64,000 nt of DNA from Synergistaceae bacterium (GTDB taxonomy: Bacteria; Synergistota; Synergistia; Synergistales; Synergistaceae). The position numbers were made by a program, and so were the translations under genes. The notes below the pieces were generated by a model that saw only the letters and a list, made by a program, of their open reading frames with translations, was not told the DNA's origin and made no database searches. This document shows, piece by piece, positions 17,701 through 25,151 of this stretch (positions within the stretch are counted from its first letter, which is position 1; each line of letters opens with the position of its first letter). Where the stretch lies: the NCBI GenBank assembly GCA_030523725.1, contig JAUNHV010000008.1, forward strand, positions 1-64,000, in the 5' to 3' direction.

Positions 17701-19556
17701 TTGGCACAGCCTTAACAGTTGCTAATGGCGGTACGCTCGCGATTAATAACGTAAACTTTAGTGACAACAATATAGCTATTTCAAACGCTGGAACATTGAA
17801 TATGTCCGGCACAAACTCTTTTGACTCAAAAATTACAGGAAATGGAACAGCAACGAACGCAGGAACAGTAACAATTACTGCTAATAATTTGGACATTGCA
17901 TTACAAAATGATGGTACCTTGAATCTAGGTGCTGGAACATTGGGTTTGGGTAAGAACATCTCAGGTACTGGCGCAACCGTCATCAGTGGAGTTGTAAAGT
18001 CCAACGCAGAAATAGCTAACACAATAACAATAGACGGTGCTGGACAATCTCTTGAAATTTCAGCAGATAATGTTGCTGGTGAAGTAACAAACAGCAACCA
18101 AGGAACACTTATCCTTGATGGTGGAAAGCTAGCAAAACAGGTAAGTGCAGCTACAGAGGGAGAAATGGGCACAGTGAACCTGAAGAGTGCAACAGAAATT
18201 GCAGCTCAAATTAACGACCAGATTATTAAAGCGACAAACGGTTATTCAACGGTTGCAGATGCAAGCTACATTACAAGCGATATCTTGACCTTTAACGGTG
18301 GAGGTTTTGACTTTAGAAATTACGGTGTTGAACATTATGTAGTCAAAAACATCAATCTGACGGGTAACGGTAATTTAATGCTTGATGTAGACCTTGCTAA
18401 TAAGTTGATGGACACCCTTAACGTAGCTGAAGGTGGAGCCGTTACCGGTTCAGGAAAGCTTCATGTTACTGCCCTTACACTTTTATCAGACGCAAAACAG
18501 AACAAAACAAATATTGCCTTCACAACGACAGATGGCTTGAAGGGACATGTCGTGTCAGACGTTACACATGTAGCATCAGACATGTGGAAATACCTCGTTG
18601 CTTATGATAAGGAGACTGGTGAATTTGCCTTCACAAAGAACGGCAGAAATGAGCCAGACAAGCCAGAGGTTAGCGAAACCACAAAATCAGTTGCTGACAC
18701 GGCAAATGCAATAAACCTTGCATGGTTGGAGACTACCGGTACGCTACAAAAACGCCTTGGTGACCTCCGTGGCGGAGAGGCAAGCAACACAGGCTGGGCA
18801 CGTTTCCAGAGAAGCAACGATGATCACAATGGAGCAAGAAAACTTAACGTTTCCGGTAACCTCTATCAGCTTGGTTATGATATTGCCTTAAAGAACGATA
18901 CGACCGCTCGCGGTTACTTCGGTCTCTCCCTTGAGAGATTTGACGGAAGCCAGTCATATAAGATTGGTGGTGGCGATGTAAAATCCACATCACTTAGCGC
19001 ATACTACACAAAGATTTATGACAGTGGTCACTACTTTGACTTCATCTTCCGTTATGGTAGATATGAAAGCGACACAACAAGCTACGACGCAGGACTTTCC
19101 ACAAAACTCGACTACGGTATGAACGGAGTAACCTTATCCGGTGAATATGGATATAGAGCAAATATTGGTAAGAATGGATTCTACTTCGAGCCACAGGCAG
19201 AAGTTATCTATGGTTATTTAGCTGGAGCAAAGAAGACAAGTAGCAGAGGCATCTTGGCAGACATAGATAGCACAAACCACTTTGTGACAAGACTTGGTGT
19301 TGCCTTGGGTAAGAAGGTTAAAAACTTTAATTACTACTTAAGAGGCAGCTACTATCATGACTTTGCTGGTTCAACAAACATCTTGTATGGAGATGCATCA
19401 TACAAACAAGACAGTGCGAGAAACTGGTGGGAACTTTCCCTCGGTGGAGGCTGGAACATGACAGACGCAAGTTACTTCTATGCAGAACTCACGAAACACT
19501 TCAAGGATGTAAGTAACTCGATAAACTTTAATCTTGGTTTCCGCTTCACACTGTAA
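14730..19556 (+). CDS. Giant autotransporter, 3' part: passenger repeats and outer-membrane barrel
   Basis: The frame is open from the G tract to 19556 (about 1608 codons). It begins with glycine-rich units such as GGAIHLEDS, GNFVGNHAMYGGAI and VNVTGDFVGNY, the pattern of a right-handed beta-helix passenger. Longer units of about 450 residues occur twice, around 16080-17040 and 17460-18000, each with a TNYT-GMNG block and ISNAGTLNMSGTNS. The last roughly 270 residues form the autotransporter barrel: it begins near GWARFQRSNDD, has many alternating strands and ends FRFTL with a terminal hydrophobic residue preceded by Phe. The domain would display the passenger on the outer membrane, probably as an adhesin. 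Without the 5' part it has no signal peptide. The stop is followed at once by a long hairpin repeat. Confidence 0.85.
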   Translation, partial: AKYKPQGGAIHLEDSVVSIINGDFIGNYTYPDNDDFDHPEGGAIYNKGGTISAIKGDLIANYAMYGGAIFNCNSSSNEGTVNVTGSFVANYVTFWGGAIYNEHGTVNVTGNFVGNHAMYGGAITNGGTLPYDKSATVNVTGDFVGNYVKPYNFSSSTYGGAISNGINGTMTIRGNFRNNFVSGGPGIDAAGGAIDNRGTIAILADDKDILFSGNTVLDSDKIDVGGAIYNSQQASVLKLYASDGNSISFEGRDGSTNADKIVDSVHNIGKLYINGNGSDETGYTGTVNFVAITDNATPSGQMYIYGGTVGISRDVTQSLLSINNATINMQDAAGAKPEDVRYSTITVTTLGGSGNLMIDATVKNDAAKNADKIVYTSVDHAATLTLTNINLREGFDSYTTETKDDYLTVLDGSGATLVVGDATSKKITTQLGDYLYTFENGTTPGKLKVTGKFNPLATLVDYITDTEVGHPIDTYSFAKSEILAKAITTGSAGGATQKTNYTLGMNGLSLTGTGTKHDGITVAEKHTLDISSTSAEMKGTISGFATALTVDTGGTLVIKNVNFSDNTTDISNAGTLNMSGTNSMNSGVANDGAMEVSSGSTTFASGVSVSGEGSLVNKGSLTIDADKLTLTGDVTNEGTLTFTGGTTEARAELGVTIKDSTTGTVAFGDGNANAYISNANALNQSAINVAAKADVTNTGKLTAKTLINAGTLSAAIDDLSVDTTFTNNGTLETSGELNKLSTLTNSGTVKIASGKTLKVTADKNLGGTLDMNGATLDMQETEGEASYSALTVVTLKGNGDLKINANVNESVKKADNISFEGIAGTTPVVNLASINLAEGFSTHATKSTPRIEKNWLTVLGGTGVTLATLKVGGTTGSITTQLGNYSYKFTTAGSEAGKLTVTETYNPITLTEYISGAEKAKDLTSYSFESDETLAAAVTTGATKTNYTIGMNGKDLKAGTGKNNGITVSNGRTLTIDGKNSAANNGTISGFGTALTVANGGTLAINNVNFSDNNIAISNAGTLNMSGTNSFDSKITGNGTATNAGTVTITANNLDIALQNDGTLNLGAGTLGLGKNISGTGATVISGVVKSNAEIANTITIDGAGQSLEISADNVAGEVTNSNQGTLILDGGKLAKQVSAATEGEMGTVNLKSATEIAAQINDQIIKATNGYSTVADASYITSDILTFNGGGFDFRNYGVEHYVVKNINLTGNGNLMLDVDLANKLMDTLNVAEGGAVTGSGKLHVTALTLLSDAKQNKTNIAFTTTDGLKGHVVSDVTHVASDMWKYLVAYDKETGEFAFTKNGRNEPDKPEVSETTKSVADTANAINLAWLETTGTLQKRLGDLRGGEASNTGWARFQRSNDDHNGARKLNVSGNLYQLGYDIALKNDTTARGYFGLSLERFDGSQSYKIGGGDVKSTSLSAYYTKIYDSGHYFDFIFRYGRYESDTTSYDAGLSTKLDYGMNGVTLSGEYGYRANIGKNGFYFEPQAEVIYGYLAGAKKTSSRGILADIDSTNHFVTRLGVALGKKVKNFNYYLRGSYYHDFAGSTNILYGDASYKQDSARNWWELSLGGGWNMTDASYFYAELTKHFKDVSNSINFNLGFRFTL

Positions 19557-19558
19557 AT

Positions 19559-19685
19559 AAAACGAGGATTATATACCTCATCTGCTTTGCGGTTGGGCGT
19601 AAAAGGATGCTCGATGGACGACTAGTCCACCTGCGCTCCTTTTGCACCCAACCGCTTTGCATTTGAGGCATCTAATCCTCGTTTT
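19559..19685. repeat. 127-bp palindromic repeat, copy 1
   Basis: AAAACGAGGATTA (19559-19571) pairs with 19673-19685. Further paired blocks (CCTCA, GCGGTTGGG, AAAAGGA) lead to an apical TGGAC-GACTA-GTCCA hairpin, giving one long imperfect stem-loop. It begins 3 bases after the autotransporter stop and ends in TTTTTGGG. A second copy of the same length is at 41616-41742. It may work as a terminator. Confidence 0.85.
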
Positions 19686-19715
19686 TGGGTTGGTATGCTA
19701 TCTGATTCTGCTAAC

Positions 19716-19794
19716 GCGGCTAACATAAAGACAAGGAGTCGTTGGTAAAACCAACGACTCCTTGCTGTGTTTTTAGCTCTAGCCAAGCTAGAGC
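19716..19794. repeat. Hairpin pair with the CTAACATAAAG linker
   Basis: GCGGCTAACATAAAG (19716-19730) precedes a hairpin with 15-bp perfect arms (19732-19746 with 19750-19764, loop AAA) and a second one, GCTCTAGC-CAA-GCTAGAGC (19776-19794). It lies between the converging autotransporter and esterase genes and belongs to the same family as the elements at 9887 and 11518. It may terminate both transcripts. Confidence 0.65.
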
Positions 19795-19819
19795 CTTTGT
19801 GCTCTTTGTGTAATCACCG

Positions 19820-21646
19820 CTATCTGCTCAACATTTGCTTGAAAGCATCAGACCACGGCATAATGTATCGGAAATATTCATTTGTGTCAAACATTTTGAT
19901 AAGGTTTTCAATTCTATCATTATTGAATTTTTCAATTAATTTAATTTGTTTTGTACTAATTAACATGCAGTTTCTGTCTGCCTTGTTATAAGGTTTCCAT
20001 GCAATTTCCTCAATGGAAGGATTGCCAGTCCTGCAGAATTGTGCAATCATCTTTTGAAATTTGATAGATAGGTCAACTTCTTCTTGTGTTCCAGTTCCAC
20101 TTTGTCCGTCAAAATTTCCAAAAAAGTAATAACAATCTACTCCGTGTGCTGCTTTTAGCAGCGAACGTAGCTGTCCATCGAGTGGCTGATCAAAGGCATA
20201 GGTATAGCATGTTCCACCGTTTTGTGTCTGCTTTTCTGCCATATAGTAGTTAATTCCCTGCAGGGTATAATCGTTACAGAAGGATAAGAGTTTTTCCAAG
20301 TAGGATTGATTACCAAGAGATAACATATACTTCATGTATGCAACCTTGAATTCGTATGAAGGCATAAAATTAGGATAAATGACGCTAGGCCCCGTGCATA
20401 TTGTGTGAAAAGCATCACAGAATTGCTCAAAAGTGCGACCTACTGCTTTTAGCCTTCTTCTTATAGCTTCCCTATAATAGGCAAACTCATTCGTGGTTGC
20501 TCCCTGAATCACCGTAATGTTGCTGCCAACATTTTGGGAATAAACAGCGTAGGGATCTTCTGGTAATACAACACTTCCACGAACACAGAAATTTAAAAAT
20601 TGTTGATTTTCTGGGTTATTCCACCATTTTTTTAAGGTTTCAAAATCAAGCTTCTGTAATTGTTCAATAGAAGAAATGTTGAAATCTGAAGCAATTTTTT
20701 TTGTCAGTCTTTCTGAAGACTTTAGAGGAATACATTGATTAAATCCTCCGCTCATTGAAATTGCCTTTGTGAAAAGTTTTTCCTCTTCGAGTAAATATTT
20801 ATTATTAGGATCAGAAGCCATCATTACAAGCGTAGAAACCGAACAACCTCCAGCGGATTCACCACAGATAGTAATATTGTCTGGATCTCCGCCAAAAGCT
20901 GCAATATTCTTTTTTATCCAACGGAGTGCCTGTATTTGATCTAAAATTCCATTAGCTATAGCAGTATTAAATACACTCTCCTTTTCCTTATAGTCCTTTA
21001 ACAGATATCTCCCGTCTTTCATAACTCCGAGGTTAATCTGTCCGAGGATACCGACACGATACGTTATATTTACTACGATTATGTCTGGGTTGTAATAAAC
21101 AAAATTGGAACCGTTATACACCGGATCAGAAGTTCCACCAAAAATCCAACCTCCACCGTGAATATAGACTAATACGGGTTTGCGTTTTTGGCTAGATATG
21201 CCGGAATGAACCACCAAGGTTAAACAGTCAAGGTCACCCTGTTCATAAAAGGAAGCCATTTCTTGCCCTTCTGTGTCTAGTGGTTGTAAAACAGATTTCC
21301 CATAATAGTAGGCTTCATATACCTTGTCAGAAGGTGCAGGGTTAACCGCACGCTCAAAGCGAGCAGGAATTGTGCCGAAAGGAATTCCTTTCCATGATAA
21401 TGTGCCATTTTCCTCACGTTTTCCAACGAAAATTCCGTTTTCGCATTTTACAGCAAGAGATTTGTCATATTCTCCGGTAATCTCCTGATTTTCGTGATAC
21501 ACAGGCATCGTATTTCGTTTCTGCCACTCGTCAGCAGTGCGATATAGCGCCTTTATAGACGAAAACTTACTTTTTACAAATGCAAAAACTGCACAAGCAA
21601 CTAATAAACAAATAACTACTGTAATTATCCACTTGCTTTTCTTCAT
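19820..21646 (-). CDS. Membrane-anchored type B carboxylesterase
   Basis: The 608-residue protein has an N-terminal transmembrane segment (IITVVICLLVACAVFAFV) and a carboxylesterase/para-nitrobenzyl esterase domain. Visible motifs are WKGIPFGTIPARF near the start, VLVYIHGGGWIFGG forming the oxyanion region, and the nucleophile elbow GESAGGCSVS with its Ser. AAHGVDCYYFFG supplies the likely catalytic His. These enzymes hydrolyse carboxylic esters, and this one would act outside the inner membrane. It is the last gene of the leftward run that includes the large NRPS, separated from the acetyltransferase by 85 bp. A role in processing the NRPS product is possible but unproven. Confidence 0.85.
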   Translation of the reverse strand: MKKSKWIITVVICLLVACAVFAFVKSKFSSIKALYRTADEWQKRNTMPVYHENQEITGEYDKSLAVKCENGIFVGKREENGTLSWKGIPFGTIPARFERAVNPAPSDKVYEAYYYGKSVLQPLDTEGQEMASFYEQGDLDCLTLVVHSGISSQKRKPVLVYIHGGGWIFGGTSDPVYNGSNFVYYNPDIIVVNITYRVGILGQINLGVMKDGRYLLKDYKEKESVFNTAIANGILDQIQALRWIKKNIAAFGGDPDNITICGESAGGCSVSTLVMMASDPNNKYLLEEEKLFTKAISMSGGFNQCIPLKSSERLTKKIASDFNISSIEQLQKLDFETLKKWWNNPENQQFLNFCVRGSVVLPEDPYAVYSQNVGSNITVIQGATTNEFAYYREAIRRRLKAVGRTFEQFCDAFHTICTGPSVIYPNFMPSYEFKVAYMKYMLSLGNQSYLEKLLSFCNDYTLQGINYYMAEKQTQNGGTCYTYAFDQPLDGQLRSLLKAAHGVDCYYFFGNFDGQSGTGTQEEVDLSIKFQKMIAQFCRTGNPSIEEIAWKPYNKADRNCMLISTKQIKLIEKFNNDRIENLIKMFDTNEYFRYIMPWSDAFKQMLSR

Positions 21647-21731
21647 TTTGTCATAGCTCCTTTGTTATAGTAAAAGGTGTTTCATCTTTTAAGTGTATTT
21701 TTGTGCTTTGACACTTCCTCCTCCAAGCCTT

Positions 21732-22379
21732 CTAAAATTTGCCCAGTATTTCTTTTATCTTTGCCTTGACTTTATCAAGATTGCTGCTAGTAAGTACTGG
21801 AATAAGACTGTCAATTTCCTTTATAGATTTATTCCACCATTTCCATTCAAGCATTAAATCTATCAATTCGTCGTCAAATCTTTTTCGGATAGGCTTAGCT
21901 GGATTTCCGACAACGATTGTGTATGGGGAAACATCGCTTCCCACAACGCTCTTTGCACCAATAATAGCACCGTCTCCTATGTGAACACCGGGGAGTATAG
22001 TTGCGTCTTGCCCAATCCAAACATCGTTGCCAATTATGGTATCGCCCTTAAATGGCATATCAGTTGCCTTTGGCGTATTCATATTCCAACCTTCCAGTGT
22101 GTAAAAAGGAAATGTAGAGACTGCGTTCATCTGGTGATTTGCATCATTCATTATAAACTCTACACCAGATGCAATTTGACAAAATTTACCAATGATGAGT
22201 TTGTCTCTACTCCAAGGGTAGAAATTTGTAACGTGACCTTCAAAGTTAGAGTCTGCAATGTATGTAAAGTCGCCCACAATTATATTTGGATTTGTCAATG
22301 TAGGTTTTACATAAATTTCGTTATTAAAACCAGCAACAGGGTGTATGGTACTAGGATTTGGCTCTATATCGTTTTTCAT
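21732..22379 (-). CDS. Vat/CatB-type left-handed beta-helix O-acetyltransferase
   Basis: The 215-residue protein shows hexapeptide repeats (IIGKFCQIASGVEF, TIIGNDVWIGQDATIL, GDGAIIGAKSVVGSDV) and the MNDANHQMNAVSTFPF block typical of xenobiotic acetyltransferases of the streptogramin A (Vat) and CatB class. These enzymes transfer acetyl from acetyl-CoA to a hydroxyl group; the His in the NDANHQ block is the usual catalytic base. Family members next to biosynthetic genes may modify or detoxify the product. The family call is firm; the substrate is unknown. Confidence 0.85.
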   Translation of the reverse strand: MKNDIEPNPSTIHPVAGFNNEIYVKPTLTNPNIIVGDFTYIADSNFEGHVTNFYPWSRDKLIIGKFCQIASGVEFIMNDANHQMNAVSTFPFYTLEGWNMNTPKATDMPFKGDTIIGNDVWIGQDATILPGVHIGDGAIIGAKSVVGSDVSPYTIVVGNPAKPIRKRFDDELIDLMLEWKWWNKSIKEIDSLIPVLTSSNLDKVKAKIKEILGKF

Positions 22380-22409
22380 GTTTACCTCAGTTGTATGCTT
22401 AAGCTATTT

Positions 22410-22802
22410 TTACTTTTCAAAATTTATTACGTCGATAGCAGCTATAACTGCATTACGAGTACAATCCTCACAGGAACACATGACTACTCCGCTGTTTTTT
22501 CCCTTTAAATCTTTACAGATAGTTGCTCCACAAGAATCTAAAAACTTATGATACAAAGTCCTAGATTTGTCTAAGGTATTTTTCCTCTCTGTAGCTAGTC
22601 CTACTACAAGGTTTGCTCCAATAAGAGCTCCGCATGTTGCGTCCATTGTCCCCATGCCGGTAGCAAAACCTGCCGTTGCCAGTAATAGTGTGCTGCATTC
22701 TTTTCCCATTGCTTCGGATAATGCCTTTACCACCGCTTGGGCACAGTTATAGCCATTGTGTTTGTAATAAACTGCTTTGTCTGCAATTTCTTTTTTTGTC
22801 AT
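22410..22802 (-). CDS. C_GCAxxG_C_C family protein
   Basis: The 130-residue protein contains the family pattern of spaced cysteines: GYNCAQAV near residue 18, a central ATCGALIGAN, a conserved FLDSCGATICKDL and two late cysteines in CSCEDC. Such small proteins are common in anaerobes, are thought to be redox-active or metal-binding, and have no settled function. It follows the STAS gene by 9 bases on the same strand, so it is likely part of the NRPS-phosphatase transcription unit. Confidence 0.85.
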   Translation of the reverse strand: MTKKEIADKAVYYKHNGYNCAQAVVKALSEAMGKECSTLLLATAGFATGMGTMDATCGALIGANLVVGLATERKNTLDKSRTLYHKFLDSCGATICKDLKGKNSGVVMCSCEDCTRNAVIAAIDVINFEK

Positions 22803-22811
22803 ATATTACTC

Positions 22812-23120
22812 TTAAGCTTCCTTTGCGATGATTGGCATCTTCTCATTGAGATGTGTCATTTCAAAAATGCTCATTACATCTGGATTAACATTAATAACAG
22901 AGAAGGTTGCTTCTAATGTTTTTGCTGTGCGGTTTGCTGCAACTACCTGACGAATACCAGCAGATGACATGTATTCAACATCGCTAAAATCTAACACAAG
23001 TTTTGTCGCTGCTGTGATATTGTCGATTATCGTACCAAGCTCCTGTGAACCCTTATAATCGAGCCATCCTTCAATCTTTAATGTAAGTTCTCCGTCCTTG
23101 TTCTCTGTTGTGATTGTCAT
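22812..23120 (-). CDS. STAS-domain anti-anti-sigma-factor-like protein
   Basis: The 102-residue protein is a single STAS domain. LVLDFSDVEYMSSAGIRQV carries the conserved DxxxxxSxG segment in which one Ser is the usual phosphorylation site. In partner switching the unphosphorylated STAS protein binds an RsbW-like kinase and frees its target; a SpoIIE-type phosphatase reactivates it. Here the ATG overlaps the stop of the phosphatase gene (ATGA) and has AGGAGG upstream, so the two are translationally coupled. No sigma factor gene is nearby, so the target may not be a sigma factor. Confidence 0.92.
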   Translation of the reverse strand: MTITTENKDGELTLKIEGWLDYKGSQELGTIIDNITAATKLVLDFSDVEYMSSAGIRQVVAANRTAKTLEATFSVINVNPDVMSIFEMTHLNEKMPIIAKEA

Positions 23121-25150
23121 TTGTTTTCCTCCTTATATAGGTATTTTGTAATGGTTAGAATATTTTTATCATCTACTCTTTCATAGGTTACCTCGTCTGC
23201 AATAGAGAAGGCAATCAACTGCCCAAGTCCACCAACCTGTTCGTCCAGATCATAATCGGTGCCGCTAATTACATTATCTGTTGGATTATAGGCAATGCCA
23301 CAGTCCTCAAATCGCATAATAATACGATCAAAATGCTCAAATACAAAGCGTATAATTTGTCCCTTCTTTTCCTGCTCCTTGAATGCATAGGAGCAAATAT
23401 TAACAAAAATTTCTTCTGCTGCCACGCAAAGCGTAAGTTGCAGTTGTCGTGGTAAATCAGAAGTTAAGAGAATCTCTCTAATATAGGTAAAATCTGCCGT
23501 GTCTGGCGAAAGCTCCAGCTCAAAGTGATATTTTACTGTAAAGGCAAGCATTGTAATATCATCACTTTGCTCTGAGCCACCTGTGAAGTTACGGACAGCT
23601 CGATAGACATATTCCACCAAGTCCTTTTCGTGCGAAGCGTGGAACTTACTAAGCACATTTTCTAAACGTTCCGTACCAAAGAAATTATTTGTTGCATCAA
23701 TTGCTTCGTTAACACCGTCTGTATAAAGGAATAGGCTCTCGCCAGCGGAGAGATGAATTTCTTCTTGTGTAAATTTTTCACCCTTATAAAGCCCGAGCAA
23801 TATATTTTGTGCACCTTTGAGAGGTTCTAGTCTATCTCGTAAAACATAGGGAGGATTGTGACCAGCGTTTGAGTATGTAAGGACACCAGTTTTGATATCA
23901 AAAATACCTACGAAAGCTGTAATAAAGAGCAGTGATGGATTTCTGCTACAAAAAGTTTCATTTACATTTTCTAGAATCTGTGCAGGAGTTAGACCAACGG
24001 TGGCATATTGGTGAATTAAGACCAATGCAACCGCCATGTAAAACGACGGGGCGTAACCTTTCCCAGAAACGTCACCGATTGTTAAGAGCACACGGCCATC
24101 TCCTAGATCCAGATATTCGTAAAGATCTCCACCAACTTCCTTCGCAGGCACCATTTTGGCGACGATCTCATATTCTTGAGTGTTAAATCTTGGTGGCGCT
24201 AAGAAACCTTTCTGAATCATTGTTGCAATTTTTGCTTCTGTTTTGCGCCGTTCTTCTGCACTTGTTAGCTGGTTATTTTCTTTTATATATTTGTCAATAT
24301 TATCTGACATGGTATTGAACGCAGATGCAATCATTGCAAATTCATCGTTACTACTTGTGTCAAGCGAAACCTTGGAGCGTTTACCATCTGTGATAAATTC
24401 CATCATTGAGTCAACGAGCTTTTGAATTGGCTTGAAAACACTGTGACGAATGAGGAAATAAATAATTATTGTCATAAATATAAATATACATAGAATGGCT
24501 GATACAAATGGCATGTAGGCCTTGGCAATTTCTTCCTTGATTTCACGTGTAAAAATGCCGGTTACTACCACAACCCTACTGCCATAACCATCGTTTGTAA
24601 GGCTATAAAGAGATTCAAGGGCTGGTTCAAAGCGATTACTCCTCTGTGAAGAATATGGAATATGGTTCACCCATATTTTCAGTTCTGCCTCCGTGGGGAT
24701 ATGGTGAATTTCAGCTCCTATCAACCCATTATAATCGTCAGGAAGAGTCTTGTCCCCCAAGGAGAGTATTTTACCAAAAGCGTGTTGCGCCTTTTCAAAA
24801 ATGTGTCTATCGCTTTCTTTATATGAAAAGCTTAAGAGCTTCATTGTATTTTCCTTATCAGAAATGGAATAGATGTACATATAATCTACATGGTACCATT
24901 TACAGATATAGTCACAGCAAAAATCGATATATTTTGTCATTTTTTCGCTGATAATTGGTGTACGCGTATCTCGAGCTTTCTGCCAAATCAGGTCGCCAAT
25001 AACACCAGCTAAACTTGCATTATATTTTGAGGTTTCAGTTTGAACAATATCTGAAATTATAAAATATGAACCAATAATCGATATTGCCATGATTATGAAA
25101 ATCAATGTTGCGAGTTTCGCTGTTAGTTTTCTTGCAAAAGATCGTTTCAT
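23117..25150 (-). CDS. Membrane sensor SpoIIE/PP2C-type phosphatase with RsbW-like domain
   Basis: About 677 residues. The layout is a transmembrane helix (about 10-33), an extracytoplasmic sensor region of about 175 residues, a second helix (about 211-233), a HAMP linker, a SpoIIE/PP2C serine phosphatase domain (about 310-530, with KEVGGDLYEYL near 339 and LYTDGVNEA) and a C-terminal HATPase domain of the RsbW type (about 545-677, with AAEEIFVNICSYAF near 578 and GGLGQLIA near 638). One polypeptide thus seems to carry both phosphatase and kinase-like modules for the STAS protein encoded next. I prefer the ATG at 25150, one base after the NRPS stop; a TTG at 25171 would overlap the NRPS end and has no visible ribosome-binding site. 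The tight spacing links its expression to the NRPS. Confidence 0.93.
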   Translation of the reverse strand: MKRSFARKLTAKLATLIFIIMAISIIGSYFIISDIVQTETSKYNASLAGVIGDLIWQKARDTRTPIISEKMTKYIDFCCDYICKWYHVDYMYIYSISDKENTMKLLSFSYKESDRHIFEKAQHAFGKILSLGDKTLPDDYNGLIGAEIHHIPTEAELKIWVNHIPYSSQRSNRFEPALESLYSLTNDGYGSRVVVVTGIFTREIKEEIAKAYMPFVSAILCIFIFMTIIIYFLIRHSVFKPIQKLVDSMMEFITDGKRSKVSLDTSSNDEFAMIASAFNTMSDNIDKYIKENNQLTSAEERRKTEAKIATMIQKGFLAPPRFNTQEYEIVAKMVPAKEVGGDLYEYLDLGDGRVLLTIGDVSGKGYAPSFYMAVALVLIHQYATVGLTPAQILENVNETFCSRNPSLLFITAFVGIFDIKTGVLTYSNAGHNPPYVLRDRLEPLKGAQNILLGLYKGEKFTQEEIHLSAGESLFLYTDGVNEAIDATNNFFGTERLENVLSKFHASHEKDLVEYVYRAVRNFTGGSEQSDDITMLAFTVKYHFELELSPDTADFTYIREILLTSDLPRQLQLTLCVAAEEIFVNICSYAFKEQEKKGQIIRFVFEHFDRIIMRFEDCGIAYNPTDNVISGTDYDLDEQVGGLGQLIAFSIADEVTYERVDDKNILTITKYLYKEENK

Positions 25151-25151
25151 T

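Noticed and set aside
13014-18172. Several long minus-strand ORFs across the autotransporter gene
   Set aside because: They are explained by the codon bias of the repetitive sense gene; none has a ribosome-binding site or a recognisable product.
14919-19556. Treating the 3' part of the autotransporter as an independent gene starting at the ATG at 14919
   Set aside because: The frame is open upstream to the G tract with the same repeat pattern, and there is no signal peptide or ribosome-binding site at 14919.
21732-22379. Calling the acetyltransferase a streptogramin resistance gene
   Set aside because: The fold matches, but many Vat/CatB relatives act on other substrates, and nothing in the sequence shows drug specificity.
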